NCBI RefSeq assembly: GCF_011745365.1
Contig: NW_024468913.1
Span: 1 to 64,000, forward strand
Origin: Cryphonectria parasitica EP155
Lineage: Eukaryota; Ascomycota; Sordariomycetes; Diaporthales; Cryphonectriaceae
DNA: 64,000 nt
Direction of reading: 5' to 3'
How positions within the stretch are numbered: position 1 is the first letter of the stretch; every line of letters starts with the position of its first letter. This document shows, one piece after another, positions 35,661 to 46,463 of the stretch. The notes under the pieces were generated by a model. It did not search any database. It had not been told where the DNA came from and worked only from the letters and a program-made list of their open reading frames with translations. The position numbers were made by a program, and so were the translations under genes.

Positions 35661-36113
35661 TATTATGACCTATTCAACATGCAGGTTACAAAAACAAGTT
35701 ACGAGTAACAAGAACCAGGTATTAAGAATCCAACATTCTGACAAAGCATTGGTTACATAATCCAGAGTTAGGGTTGTAAAGGAGGGAGGATTGTTGAACT
35801 CGCCAGCAATCCCAACGAGCCTTATACCTTGGATCGCTAGACTCGCCAGCAATCCCAACGAGCCGTACTGAAGAGCTGGATATATAAGAACATGTTCATT
35901 ACCATTAGATAGATTCAGTATATAGCTCTTCAGTTGTCAATCTAAGTATTCAGTTTCATATACTGAGTAGCCCCAAAGGCAGTGAACACTTGCATCGCTT
36001 ATTAGGACTTGTACGGTTCCGTATTCAAGGACTTGACACTTTGATACCGCTCTTGTTAGCATAAACCTCCTCATGTACTTAGGAATCTTCGGATTGCTGC
36101 AGTGCTCATTACA
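35661..36113 (+). repeat. Element A 3' LTR
   Basis: 453 bp, ends ATTACA, followed by TAGAA. Its first dinucleotide is TA rather than TG, one more G-to-A change. Confidence 0.92.
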
Positions 36114-36516
36114 TAGAAAGATATAAATCTTATAAACTACTATATTCCTTATCAATACTTATAACTGTTTAGCAATTTATTAATCTAAACTTTATTACTA
36201 AGCTATCTTTCTTATAAGAACCCTTAATTAAAATGCAATATAATAATATTTTAGTAATAGTTTGCAAACTGAGCAAGTATGCTTATTTTCTTCTTTATAA
36301 GAAAAGTAATACAGCAGAGAAATTCGTATATACATTTCTCAGAATAATTATTGCTAATCATAGCATACCAGAAGAAATAATCTCTAACAGAAACAGAAAA
36401 TTCAATTCAAAGTTTTGAACTTTACTTATAAAACAGCTCGGAATATACTATAGAATATCTACAGCATTTTACTTACAAACAAATGAACAAATAGAAAGAA
36501 TAAATCAGATTATTAA
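36114..36516 (+). mobile_element. Copy 0 fragment (integrase core), middle piece
   Basis: Continues copy 0 from 28,687. Matches about 33,838-34,234 of element A with heavy decay (ISNRNRKFNSKF is the remnant of the integrase core strand, 36,380-36,415). Ends with ATTAA (36,512-36,516), the duplication of element 3. Confidence 0.88.
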
Positions 36517-36749
36517 TGTAGAAAGCACTCTAGAGGCTGTACAAATGATAGAAGGAAAGATGATTCTTCAATTAATCTATCTCAAGGCACGCTTGCTAAT
36601 TGCCTTCTATATAGAAGGCAATTAGCACTAGTCCCAACTGAGCTAGCGTACCTGGCGACTCACTGCCTTTCCATTGAATGGCTCAGGCCAGTGAGTCAGA
36701 GTGGCTATCCAGGCCTCATTCACCTAAGGCCCCTATGGCCACTGCTACA
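36517..36749 (-). repeat. Element 3 LTR, left
   Basis: 233 bp. It contains an inverted repeat GCTAATTGCCTTCTATATAG / AAGGCAATTAGC centred near 36,605. About ten transitions separate it from the right LTR. Confidence 0.92.
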
Positions 36750-36787
36750 AGTGCTGGCTACGGAAAAACGTTCCTGCTGTTCTCAGC

Positions 36788-37143
36788 AGCTATCTAGGGA
36801 TCACGTGTTCGCGTGTCAGTCTCGCGCTTCTTCGGAGGCCAGGAGAGGTCTCAGGGCTCTGTTTTCCATCCTTTTCAGGCTCAGGAAGGCCTCCAGACGC
36901 GTTGTCAGATGCGTTAATGTTGATAGCTGGGGAGGCTGTGCTCTTGGCAGGCTGATCTTGCTTTCTCCGTGCTGGCATGGCTTCTCTATCCTCATTGCTG
37001 TTAGGCAATAGTTTCTTGAAAGGCCGGCTGCGCTTTCTCTTTACGGGGTCAGCTGAGCTGTCTTTCACGAGGATTTCTGTAGCCTTATTGGGGTGTGCGC
37101 GTTTGTATTCCTTGATAAGGCTAGGGCACTTAAGGCTTCTCAA
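36788..37143 (-). pseudogene. Element 3 pol C-terminal end
   Basis: A well-preserved minus-strand frame of about 117 codons ending just inside the left LTR side. It is basic and Pro/Ser-rich with KRKRSRP and SARLTREH segments, like the variable tails after integrase in gypsy elements. It is open, but its upstream pol is destroyed. Confidence 0.5.
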
Positions 37144-39150
37144 ATCCTTTCAGCAATCGTGCTGCAAGAATTATCTCTTTCATTGTATTAGATATTGTAC
37201 TGTATTCTTGCTATCTTGTTGCTTGATCTTCTTATCTATGATGCGATCGACTTTGTAGTAGTTCTTATTAGATTCAATTGAGTTATTGCTATCTTTATTG
37301 TGCTTAATTGAGCTAGGCTTAAGTAGCTGGCAGTTGAAGAGATTGTTAGTAAGCTTGTACCAACTTAGGTATTGAATGCTGATTACTGAGTGTATTTGAA
37401 TATTAGCATTATGATTATCAGTTTTGAAGTTAAGTTTATAAGCTAAAGATAATACTTTTCTGATAATTATAAAAGAGCTTTTACGAAAAGCTTGTATCTT
37501 ATTAGCTTAGCATAGCAGTAGCTTATATGCTTTGCTAAGTTTTAGCTAGACTTTATTGCTCTTCTTATATTCTTTGTATTAGTATTTAGCATTGTATGTA
37601 TATTTGTTGTCTGCTGCAACAATATTTATAGCTAGTTGCATATCTTTTTGCAGATATTCATGCATAAAGCGTATTTCGAATAGTTGTTTAGTAATATTAA
37701 CTAATTGGTTGGATAATAACTGGATCTTAAATCTGAATAGAAACTCGTAAGAGCTTGTATTAATAGAATGTTGGTATGAGTTGTTCAGATTTTACTGCAA
37801 AGAGGGAATTAGGTTTATTCAAATCTCGTTAGAGTATTTAGCAGCGTAATATCTGATAGCTAGCTTGATATTCTAATTCTTTCATTCAGCTGCTCTATCA
37901 GTCTGAGAATAGTATGCTATAGTTATCTGTAAATGCATGCTAAAAGCCTTTCATAAGCCTGTTCAGTAATCTGAGATGAATTTAGCATTGCAGTCAGAGA
38001 TAATCGCTCGAGAGCATGCCCAGTTGCTTAACAGCAGCTGTCTGCTCAGAACAGCTTCCCATTGCTTAGCTGAATAGATTGAGTAGCCTGGAATCAGTAG
38101 AGTTCTCTTGAAGGTTTTGCAAGTAATGAGCATTAGCGAGTTGTAAGCTTTGGAGCCTTTTATCTGCTACAGGGTGCTTGTTGATTCGATTGAGAGCAAT
38201 CCAAGGATGAAGTTGAGGGAGATTGTATGCATAGGTTCAGAGAGAGCTTGAATCGGTTGGAGTAAATCTGCTAGCTTCTGGTTTTGCTTCTTCTGAGCGC
38301 TATACTTATAGCAGTAATTAATATATTATGAGATAAGCAGTTGCTTCTTTCTGAAGTGAAGACTATTCAACTTAGCTATCATGTAGTCTCTGCTAAAGTA
38401 ATGCTTATTGTTATATGCATTGCATAGAAGTTTCTGCATCAGAGATTGTAGAATAATAAGGCGTTCTTTTCTATCATTATTGTAGTTATATAATAGTTGA
38501 TTCTTCAGGCGGAATGAGTAGCTGAGCTTAGAAGCAGAGATAATATTCTTATTGTTTACTAAGATAGAAAGCTTCTTTCCAGCTGAACTGATCTTTATTA
38601 AGTCTGTAATAATATTCTTATAAACTGTATTCTTCTTGTATTCTTGCTAGAAGCGCTATTGCATATTCTCAGATATTTATGCTTTTAATAAGATAAGGAA
38701 GATTATGAGTAGATCATTAACTACTATATCGAGAATAGCTGGTTCATTGCTCCGTTGCACCTCTGCATTTTCTATTGCAGACAGCCTTAACAAAGCATCA
38801 GGAATATAATTGAGCTTTCCAGCTAGATAGTAAATGTTGAACTAATACTAGCTAAGATAGATAAAAGCATTAATAAGATATTAGTTAGCACAGTTTGTAA
38901 ATAAGATATTAAGATGCGTTTAGATAATGATGCTATGCATGGCATTGTAATCTGTAAGAACAACTACAGGCTGTACTTGGTTTGATTGAATCAGCTTGTG
39001 CAAGCGTTTCGTTGCTCAGATTAGATATGCAACTTCTTGCTTAGAGAGACTGTAGTTCATTTCAGCTTTTATTAAGCAGCAGCTGAGAAATATTATTGGT
39101 TTAATAGCATATAAGAGGATTAGCTTGTTAGATTGCTAGATATAGTCTTC
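37144..39150 (-). pseudogene. Element 3 pol: RNase H and integrase part
   Basis: Minus-strand reading immediately left of element 2 gives the RNase H end: a KQEVAYLI segment, a VVVLTDYNAM-like strand with an Asp, and the tether NYIPDALLRL (typical NxxPDALSR). Integrase follows toward 37,200 with many stops. TCTTC at 39,146-39,150 is the target duplication of element 2; the frame resumes at 46,464. Confidence 0.65.
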
Positions 39151-39460
39151 TGTCAGGGCTTGTATGCGCACAAAGGAAATAGGTGGCCCTTGCGACCCCT
39201 GGTGGCGGTCCAGGGCTGCTGCGAGGGCTTCGCTCCGAAGCAGCGCTCTCGTACGATGCCGCGTGGCCATCAAGCCATTGTCATCCCATCTAGTCCAGGC
39301 CAATTGTATACATAAGAGAAAGGGGAACAACAGATCCAGCAGCGAAAAAGAGGAGAAGGGAGATAGGTTCAGTAGTCCCTTTGAATGGAAGCATCAACAG
39401 AGCAGCTTGGGAGCAGCTCACACCCCTTCACCTCACTTGTATGCCCTTTTTACCCTAACA
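39151..39460 (+). repeat. Element 2 5' LTR
   Basis: 310 bp, TGTCAGGG...CCCTAACA. Differences from the 3' LTR that I checked are transitions. Confidence 0.92.
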
Positions 39461-39509
39461 AGTCTGAACTTTCTACCCTTTCCCGGGAAGTGAGCCGTCG
39501 GAAGTGAGA

Positions 39510-40820
39510 ATGGCTCCAGTTATACGAAGCAGCAGCGCTGCTCCAGAGCAACAACCACAACGAGCCAGCAACTCCGACCCCTTACAGATCCTAAGCCAAC
39601 TCCCCTCTCAGATCCTCCTTCCAAGCTCGAATCCAGACTCAGCCTACGAGAACTCCTCGCTCGAGATACTAGCAGATATGGCTGGATTGCAATGCCAGAA
39701 ATGCAAGCTCGATTATCAGTTGGAAGAAGAGGAGATACAGCAGCAGCTGAGGAGCAAGCGTGCTCGCTTAATACTACTCCAAAGCAGCAACACCAGCTCG
39801 GAGCCCCGGCCAGCTGGCCTCAGCCCTCTCAGCACCCCTCCTGTACCGATCTCTTCAGAAGCACTCTCGATAGCGCCTGCATAGCTATATTGCAGCTTGC
39901 CAGCTCTTATATACAAGAGGGGATCGTATATAGAATTGAAGATATTCCTATACAATCTGCAGTACTATTTCGATATCTGCTGCTTAATTAATGAAGCGAA
40001 TAAGATGAAATATGCAGTGCGCTGCTTGAAAGACAATTCCAAGCAGGACTGGATCAACTATATTGCTCGCTAGAAGGAGGAATAACGTAAGCCTGTTCCT
40101 ATCATCTTTAGAGAACTCGAATTCTTCCTAGAGAACCAATTAGCTGATCCCATCACTCGCACTGTTACTGCTGCAGCAACGCTTGCAAGCATCGCTCAAA
40201 GCAAGAGCGAATCAGTAATAAGCTTCGTACGCTAGTACCAGGAAGCAGAGCTTGAGTCTCCTCATCCTGATACCGAGCAACACTGCATAACAGCTGTTCT
40301 CACACACCTCAGACCAGAGATCCATATTGCTATCAGTATGCAGATAATGCTTCCAAGCAGCTGGAATGCTCTGATTAGCTTAGCACAACATATTGAATCC
40401 GCTTAAGAGATGATTACTAACTCTCAATCTGCTATCAAGATGCTTCTAAGCAGCAGCTCAGGAACTGCTACCCCTTCATATTGTGGCTGTTACAGCTGTA
40501 GCAAGCCAGGCCATATAACAAGGAACTGTATAGCTCCGCATAGTTCTCAAGCACTTCCCCTTACAAGCACTCAAGCTTCATCAATATGCCCTCAGATAGT
40601 TAACAACAACTTTGCTCGCTATTACAACTATCAGAAGACAAGCCATTTTGCTAACCTATGCCCGGAGCCTCGACGAAACATCTGTTACACCTGCAATAAG
40701 CTAGGCCACTATAGTTCCAGTTGCTCAGAGACAGAATATTGGATTTGCAGAAAGAAGAAGCATACAGCAAACAGCTGCAAGCAAGCCAACAAGATGGCAA
40801 TAGCCACGCAACAGAGCTAA
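39510..40820 (+). pseudogene. Element 2 gag with several zinc knuckles
   Basis: The frame opens with MAPVIRSSSAAPEQQ (ATG at 39,510) and is open to 39,884; later pieces carry the capsid-like region (39,900-40,400) with a few TAG stops. The nucleocapsid end (40,410-40,820) has a series of CCHC knuckles: CYSCSKPGHITRNC and CYTCNKLGHYSSSC are intact, one is degraded to YYNYQKTSHFANLC (Cys to Tyr), and one has lost its first Cys (CRKKKHTANSC). Knuckles bind the element's RNA. This is the best-preserved gag in the window but still interrupted. Confidence 0.82.
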
Positions 40821-43800
40821 GGAGATGCCGAGCAGAAGCCTTGCCAGCTCACCATTCATGCAAGGCTATCGCTCGGAAACAAAAGGAAGCACACATATGG
40901 ATTGATCAACTCAGGAGCAGAAGAGAACCTGATCAACTGCTGCTTAGCCAAAGCTCTAACGCAGAACCAACCTTTTGAAGCATGCCCCAAGCTCATCTCA
41001 ATTAACCAGAAAGCTATCATTATATACAGCAGCTGCTCTATCGATATAAAGATCACAGATAGCCTAGAAACATCCAGGAAGCAGCGCCATTGCTTCATAG
41101 TAGCAGATATTAGCTAACCCAGCCTAATCCTGAGATTCCTGTAGCTTGAGATCATCAACCCGGTAATATAATAAGATATGAAGCAATGAAGATTTCCCCT
41201 TCAGCACTCCCAGATTCAGCTTTGCACTATGGCGAAAGAGCTTGAGAAAGCAAGAATTGCCTTTGCAGCATATTACTACCCAAGCCCACCAGACCTACCC
41301 CTCAAAGCTAAGCCAGAAGATGCAACGCCAGAGCTGCACCTGCTTCCTAAGTACTGCAACTTCGTTAATCTATGCATAAAGGAAGCATCAAAGTCGCTTG
41401 CACCCTATATTGATATCAACCATCGCATCGAGCTTGAAGAGGAAGCAAGACCGCCCTGAAAGCTCTTATACGCCCTCTCCGCAGCCGAACTAGAAATGCT
41501 CAGGAAATACTTGGAGGAAATGCTAACCAGGAAATGGATTCAACTCTCAACCAGCCCTGCTAGCGCATCTATACTATTCGTGCCAAAGAAAGAAGGCGAG
41601 CTGCGCCTCTGCATGAACTACAGAGCGCTGAATCGGATTACATACAAGAACTGCATCCTATTGCCTTTGATTGCTAAGATCCTCGATCAACTGAGCCATG
41701 CACAAATCTATACCAAGCTCAACCTTAAGAATGCATACCATCAGCTCCGAATCCGTAAAGGAAACAAGTGGAAGACCGCCTTTCATACGAAATACAGCTA
41801 TTTCGAGTACTATATTCTGCCCTTTAGCCTCACCAACACCCCAGCCACATTTCAGGCATACATTAACAAGGCGCTAGCAAGCCTAGTAGATATAATCTGC
41901 ATCATCTACCTGAATAATATCCTAATCTACAGTAATAATGCTAAGCAGTATACAAGCCACATTCAAGAGATCTTGAAGCAGCTACAGCAATGAGAGCTAT
42001 ATCTCAATCTGAGGAAATACAAGTTCAACATACAACAGATGGAATTCCTAAGCTTTGTAGTATTCCCAGAAGGAATCAGTATGAATAAGAAGCGCATTGC
42101 AGCTATTATGCAGTAGCTGCTTCTGCGCACTATCTGCAATATTCAGATATTTCTTGAATTTACTGAATTTTACTATCGATTTATACAGAACTACTCCAAG
42201 ATTACTATATTATTAACCAATCTTTTGCAAAGCAGCAGCATAAGTATGATTGTATTCTTGAACTGCGCTTAAGTAGCTTTCAAAACTCTAATTATACTCT
42301 TTACAACAGCTCCATTGCTATACTACTATGATGCTGCATTACTAACGAGAGTTGAAACAAATGCTTCTGCTTTCGCTATAGAAGCTGTACTAGCTCAGCT
42401 ATTTCAAAGCTGCTAACATCCAATTACCTTTTATTCAAAGAAGCTCTCTCCAACAGAAATATAGTATAGTATGAAGGATATCGAGCTATTAGCTATTATG
42501 AACACTATATCAAACTAGCAGCATTATTTATTATATCTGCTTAAGCCTATACTCATCCTTACAAACCATCTCAACTTGCAATACTAGGAGACTAAACAGA
42601 AGCTATCTGCTTGCTAGTTGCACTAGCTGAACAATCTCAGCATATATAATCTCATTATTCAGTACTATCCCAGCAAATCCAATCCAGCTAATGAGTTATC
42701 CAAGCAGCTAGATTATCAGAGAAGAGGAAGAGCTGAGCAGAAGCTGCAAAGCCCCAGCAATTTCATTATAATGAAGAATCTGAAAAATCAGAGAAAATCT
42801 TATATTAATTATATTCGAAGAGTAAGAGTGAAGCAAGCAGCAAACCTAAATATCTTCTGTTTTCAAGTATACACTCTTCGCTATTTGAGCAAGAGCGCAG
42901 AGTTTGAGCAGACAGCAGACCTGAGTATCTCCTGTTTTCGAGAGTATGCTCTTCGCTATTCAAGCAAGAGCGCAGAGTTGAAGCAGAATATCCGCTTAGC
43001 AATTAATATTGCTTAAGTATCGGATCGCAAACTAACTACCCTTCCATACCTAGCAGTGAAGCAAAGCGTAATAATAGCACTGGAGCAGCTTGCAAAGCTA
43101 ATGAGAGCATATCTGCTACAACTGCAATAAGAAAACGTTTTTGTTTAAACAGAAGCTTAGCGCAAGAAGTAAATATGCAGCTCTATAGCTGGTATGGAGC
43201 TATAGCAAGTTATCAAGAGCTTGCTATGCTTCAGGAGATGTATATTTGTACCAAACCATTCATCAACTCGCAAGAAGCTTTTAAAAGCATATCATGATAA
43301 TCCAACAGCTAGCTATCTCAGCATAGCTAAGTTCACTAAGATGATTTCTTGTTACTACTATTGGAATGTATTAGCTAAGAATATAAAGAAATATATTAAC
43401 ACATATGCAGTATGCTAGCGGATAAAAACGAGGAAACAACACCTATACAGCCTGCTCAGTCCCTTACTACCAGCAACTCGTTCATAAGCTGAGATATTAA
43501 TGAACTTTATCATCAGTCTGCTCGGATCCATCAGTTTCTACAATAAGGCTTACAATGCTATTCTAGTAATTATCAACAGATACTCGAAATACACTCTATA
43601 CATTCCAACAATAACACAGCTTATAAGCAGCAGCTTAGCAGATATTATATTATAATATATATATCAGTTCTACAGCATTCCTGAAAGCATTATATCAGAC
43701 AGAGAAAGCTTCTTTATAAGCTACTTCTGAACTAACTTCTGCTTCCACCTGAGAACCAAGCAGCGCCTAAGCACTGCATTTCATCCCCAAATAGATAAAC

Positions 43801-44560
43801 AAATCGAGCAGCAGAATCAGAATCTCGAATAATATCTCTGCACTTATTGCAGCCTTTCTCAAGCAGATTGAGCGCAGCACTTATCCCTTGCACAGATAAC
43901 GTATAACAGTGCAAACTATAGCAGAACAGAATCATTACCTGCTATATTGCTCTATAGATTCCAACTAACAAAACCAACAGATATCAACACGCAGCGCCCA
44001 AGCTACATCCCTAAGATCTCAGAGCAGCTCGAAGATCTCACCAAAGCTTGTAAGAAAGCTCAGAAAAGCTTCAATCATGCAAGATAAGCATATATCAGAT
44101 AGTATAACAAATGCTATACTGATAAAAGATTCTCCCTTAGCAATCCCATCCTCATCTCAGCTAAGCATTTATGCTAAAAAAGTATTAACAATAAACTAGC
44201 AAACAAATATCTTAGCCTCTTTCGAATGCTGGAGATTGTAGAAGCGCATAAACTAGCATATAAGCTTGAATTGCCAGCGAAATACAAGATCTATAATATC
44301 TTTCTAATTATAGCTCTAAAGAACTTCAATAAACAAAATGAAGAAGAGCTCGAGGCGCATCCTGATATCGATCTCAAGAAAGAAGCGCATTGAAAGATGA
44401 AAGCTATTCTAGCATACCGAGAGCTACTTAGAAACCGCTAATTCCTTATATATTGAAAGGAATATAGCAGCAATAAGGATTCATAAGAACTACAAGCATT
44501 TATTAATAACGAACCATTAATCAAAGAATACAAAGCATAGTTGAAGCAGTAACAATACAG
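40821..44560 (+). pseudogene. Element 2 pol: protease to chromodomain
   Basis: The protease active-site loop reads LINSGAEENLI (about 40,898-40,930), Asn where the catalytic Asp is required. Reverse transcriptase (41,496-41,993) has MNYRALNRITYKN and YLNNILIYS, both catalytic Asp residues being Asn. RNase H follows (about 42,320-42,560). An integrase H2C2-type region is at about 43,280-43,440 (HDNPTASYLSIAKF to VC), with the DDE core after it. A chromodomain-like end near 44,440-44,520 contains FLIYWKEYSSNKDS. All key losses are G-to-A or C-to-T. The segment 42,780-43,110, between RNase H and integrase, is homologous to the 73-bp minisatellite and flank of the mini element. Confidence 0.82.
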
Positions 44561-44599
44561 CGCAGAAGCTGCTCAGTCTTTAATTGGAAAACTAAAAAC

Positions 44600-46148
44600 T
44601 CTTATATAGTCCACCCACCCAGGGAGTTAGCAACGCTCCTGCATCGTGGCAATCAGTGCTAATTATTTCCTACGCTGTAAAAGCGCGCTCACCCACCCAG
44701 GGTTTTTAAAGAGATTACCCTTCCTCTTCAGAAGCTGCCTCAGAGAGCTTGCAAGCCGCCTCAGCCAGTACTTCCAAAGCGCTAACACTGCGCTGGAGCA
44801 GTAACATCAACTCCTCACTCAAAACGGGAGCAGGAAACGTACTAACTACCAGCGCAGAAGCAGCGCTTACAGAGCGCACCAGCTGGAGAATACCTTGCAA
44901 GTCCTCATCAGTCAGCTCCCGACCAAAGGCGCACGCACCATCCAGAGCTAAGCTCGCTTCGTATGAAAGCTATAGCAGCTTGTGAGCAGCGCGGAAAACA
45001 AGAGGGAGCAGGAGTAATACTACTTACAGAGTAGCAAGAATGATTGTTGCTAGCGCACTGAAAACAACAGATACCAAAACCTATAATAAGTCAGCATGAG
45101 GAACAGTAGAACAGCAATAAGGGAGCTTGCTCACCCGCCTGATCCTAGCACCGGATACCCAGCTCCTGAATGCGGCAGCGCACGCACCCCTAGCACCAGC
45201 CTGCTAGGGAGCGCACCGCACCCGGCTCTGCAGAAACCTTCTTTCTCTTAACAGCCTGACAATGTCAGTACGACGCTGTATACACGGTATATCTGGGTAC
45301 TCACGGAGGCCGTGGGAGTGACGGGAGGAGGAACCCCCGGGGAGAGAGTCGCGAGGAACTCGGGCGGGAGCGAGAGAGAGGGCGAGGGCGAGAGCGAGGG
45401 AGAAGCTCTCTTGCGCTTCTTGCTGGCGGGGGCCTTGCAGCTACCACGCTAACCGCTGCAGCGGCCACGAGAAGGAGGGGACGAGGGAGCAGCAGGGGCG
45501 CCAGAGGGCAGAGAGTGGCAGAGAGGGGGCACCGCGTCAACAGCGCCGGAGGAGGCATTGCCAGCTTCCGAGGCCTCAGGGACGGTCTAACCCTCAGAGA
45601 CCTCAGGAGCCAGCGCAGCCTCTCCAGACGTGTTGATAGCAGTAAAAGAAGATATCTGCAATGAATCAGCTTCCATACAATGCTTCAGAGGATAGGAATA
45701 TACATACCGTGCTGTTGCTGCTGTTGTTGTTATTGTTACTGCTGCTGCTACTGTAATAGCTGAGGAAAGGGAAAACAGAAAGAGAGGGAGATTCAGGCGC
45801 AAGAGCGAAATAAGGAACAACAGTGCCCCACTAGCGCATGCACCCCAGGCAACCCTGTTGTCTGGCTCTAGAAGCTATTCCGAGATCGCAGTAGCATAGA
45901 CAACCACGCCAAGCTGCGCAGTCTTTGTAACCACGCTGCATCTGCGCTGCGCTAGCGCTGGGGCAACCTTCACAACATCACATAACTTACCAGCGGAGAG
46001 AAACTTAGCTCTTTAGAGCGAGGCACCCCAACAACAAGGATCAACTGATGAGAGAACTATTGACAAGTATGAAGAGACCTGTGGATCCGTGCGAGAGCAG
46101 CTCGGGCGCATAGTTCCTGGGAACAGGAATCTGGAAGAGGGAGGATTC
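44600..46148 (-). pseudogene. Element 2 3' region with antisense coding potential
   Basis: GC-rich, barely decayed, between pol and the 3' LTR. On the minus strand, frames from about 45,820 down carry a Ser/Asn-rich start, a CSG-RGSC cysteine pair (about 45,440-45,475) followed by KKRKRASPS, a candidate donor GTGAGT near 45,304 and acceptor CAG near 45,262, and a last frame (44,985-44,715) rich in Ala/Leu/Glu. This resembles in position and general plan the antisense gene of the chromoviruses, though I see no clear sequence match. At least one in-frame TAG makes this copy doubtful. It could also be an unusually long 3' leader. Nothing else is seen in this stretch. Confidence 0.38.
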
Positions 46149-46458
46149 TGTTAGGGCTTGTATGCGCACAAAGAAAATAGGTAGCTCTTGCAACCCCTGG
46201 TAGCGGTCCAGAGCTGCTGCGAGAGCTTCGCTCCGAAGCAGCGCTCTCGTACGATGCCGCGTGGCCATCAGGCCATTGTCATCCCATCTAGTCCAGGCCA
46301 ATTGTGTACATAAGGGAAAGGGGAACAACAGATCCAGCAGCGAAAAAGAGGAGGAGGGAGATAGGTTCAGTAGTCCCTTTGAATGGAAGCGTCAACAGAG
46401 CGGCTTGGGAGCAGCTCACACCCCTTCACCTCACTTGTGTGCCCTTTTTACCCTGACA
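46149..46458 (+). repeat. Element 2 3' LTR
   Basis: 310 bp, ends CCCTGACA and is followed by TCTTC. Confidence 0.92.
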
Positions 46459-46463
46459 TCTTC

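Larger units (their letters stand above)
28688..36113 (+). mobile_element. Element A: full-length Ty3/gypsy chromovirus
   Basis: Two 453-bp LTRs (28,688-29,140; 35,661-36,113), flanking TAGAA duplications (28,683-28,687; 36,114-36,118), purine tract AGAAGGGAGATGA just before the 3' LTR, and gag, pol and an antisense gene in between. Total 7,426 bp. It sits in the integrase region of copy 0. Gag and pol contain scattered stops made by transitions, whereas the 3' end including the antisense gene is well preserved. It is the best reference copy in the window. Confidence 0.95.
39151..46458 (+). mobile_element. Element 2: full-length Ty3/gypsy chromodomain element
   Basis: 310-bp LTRs at 39,151-39,460 and 46,149-46,458, flanked by TCTTC (39,146-39,150; 46,459-46,463), length 7,308 bp. 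A purine tract GGAAGAGGGAGGATTC precedes the 3' LTR. Gag, protease, RT, RNase H, integrase and a chromodomain-like end follow in order, then a GC-rich region with antisense coding potential. Decay increases from gag to integrase. The LTR ends (TGTCAGGG...CCTGACA) resemble those of the mini element in element C, and both share a block of internal repeat. Confidence 0.94.

Noticed and set aside
39133..39330. Small frames within the element 2 LTR (and the matching ones at 46,041-46,328)
   Set aside because: They cross LTR boundaries, exist on both strands, and show no domain.
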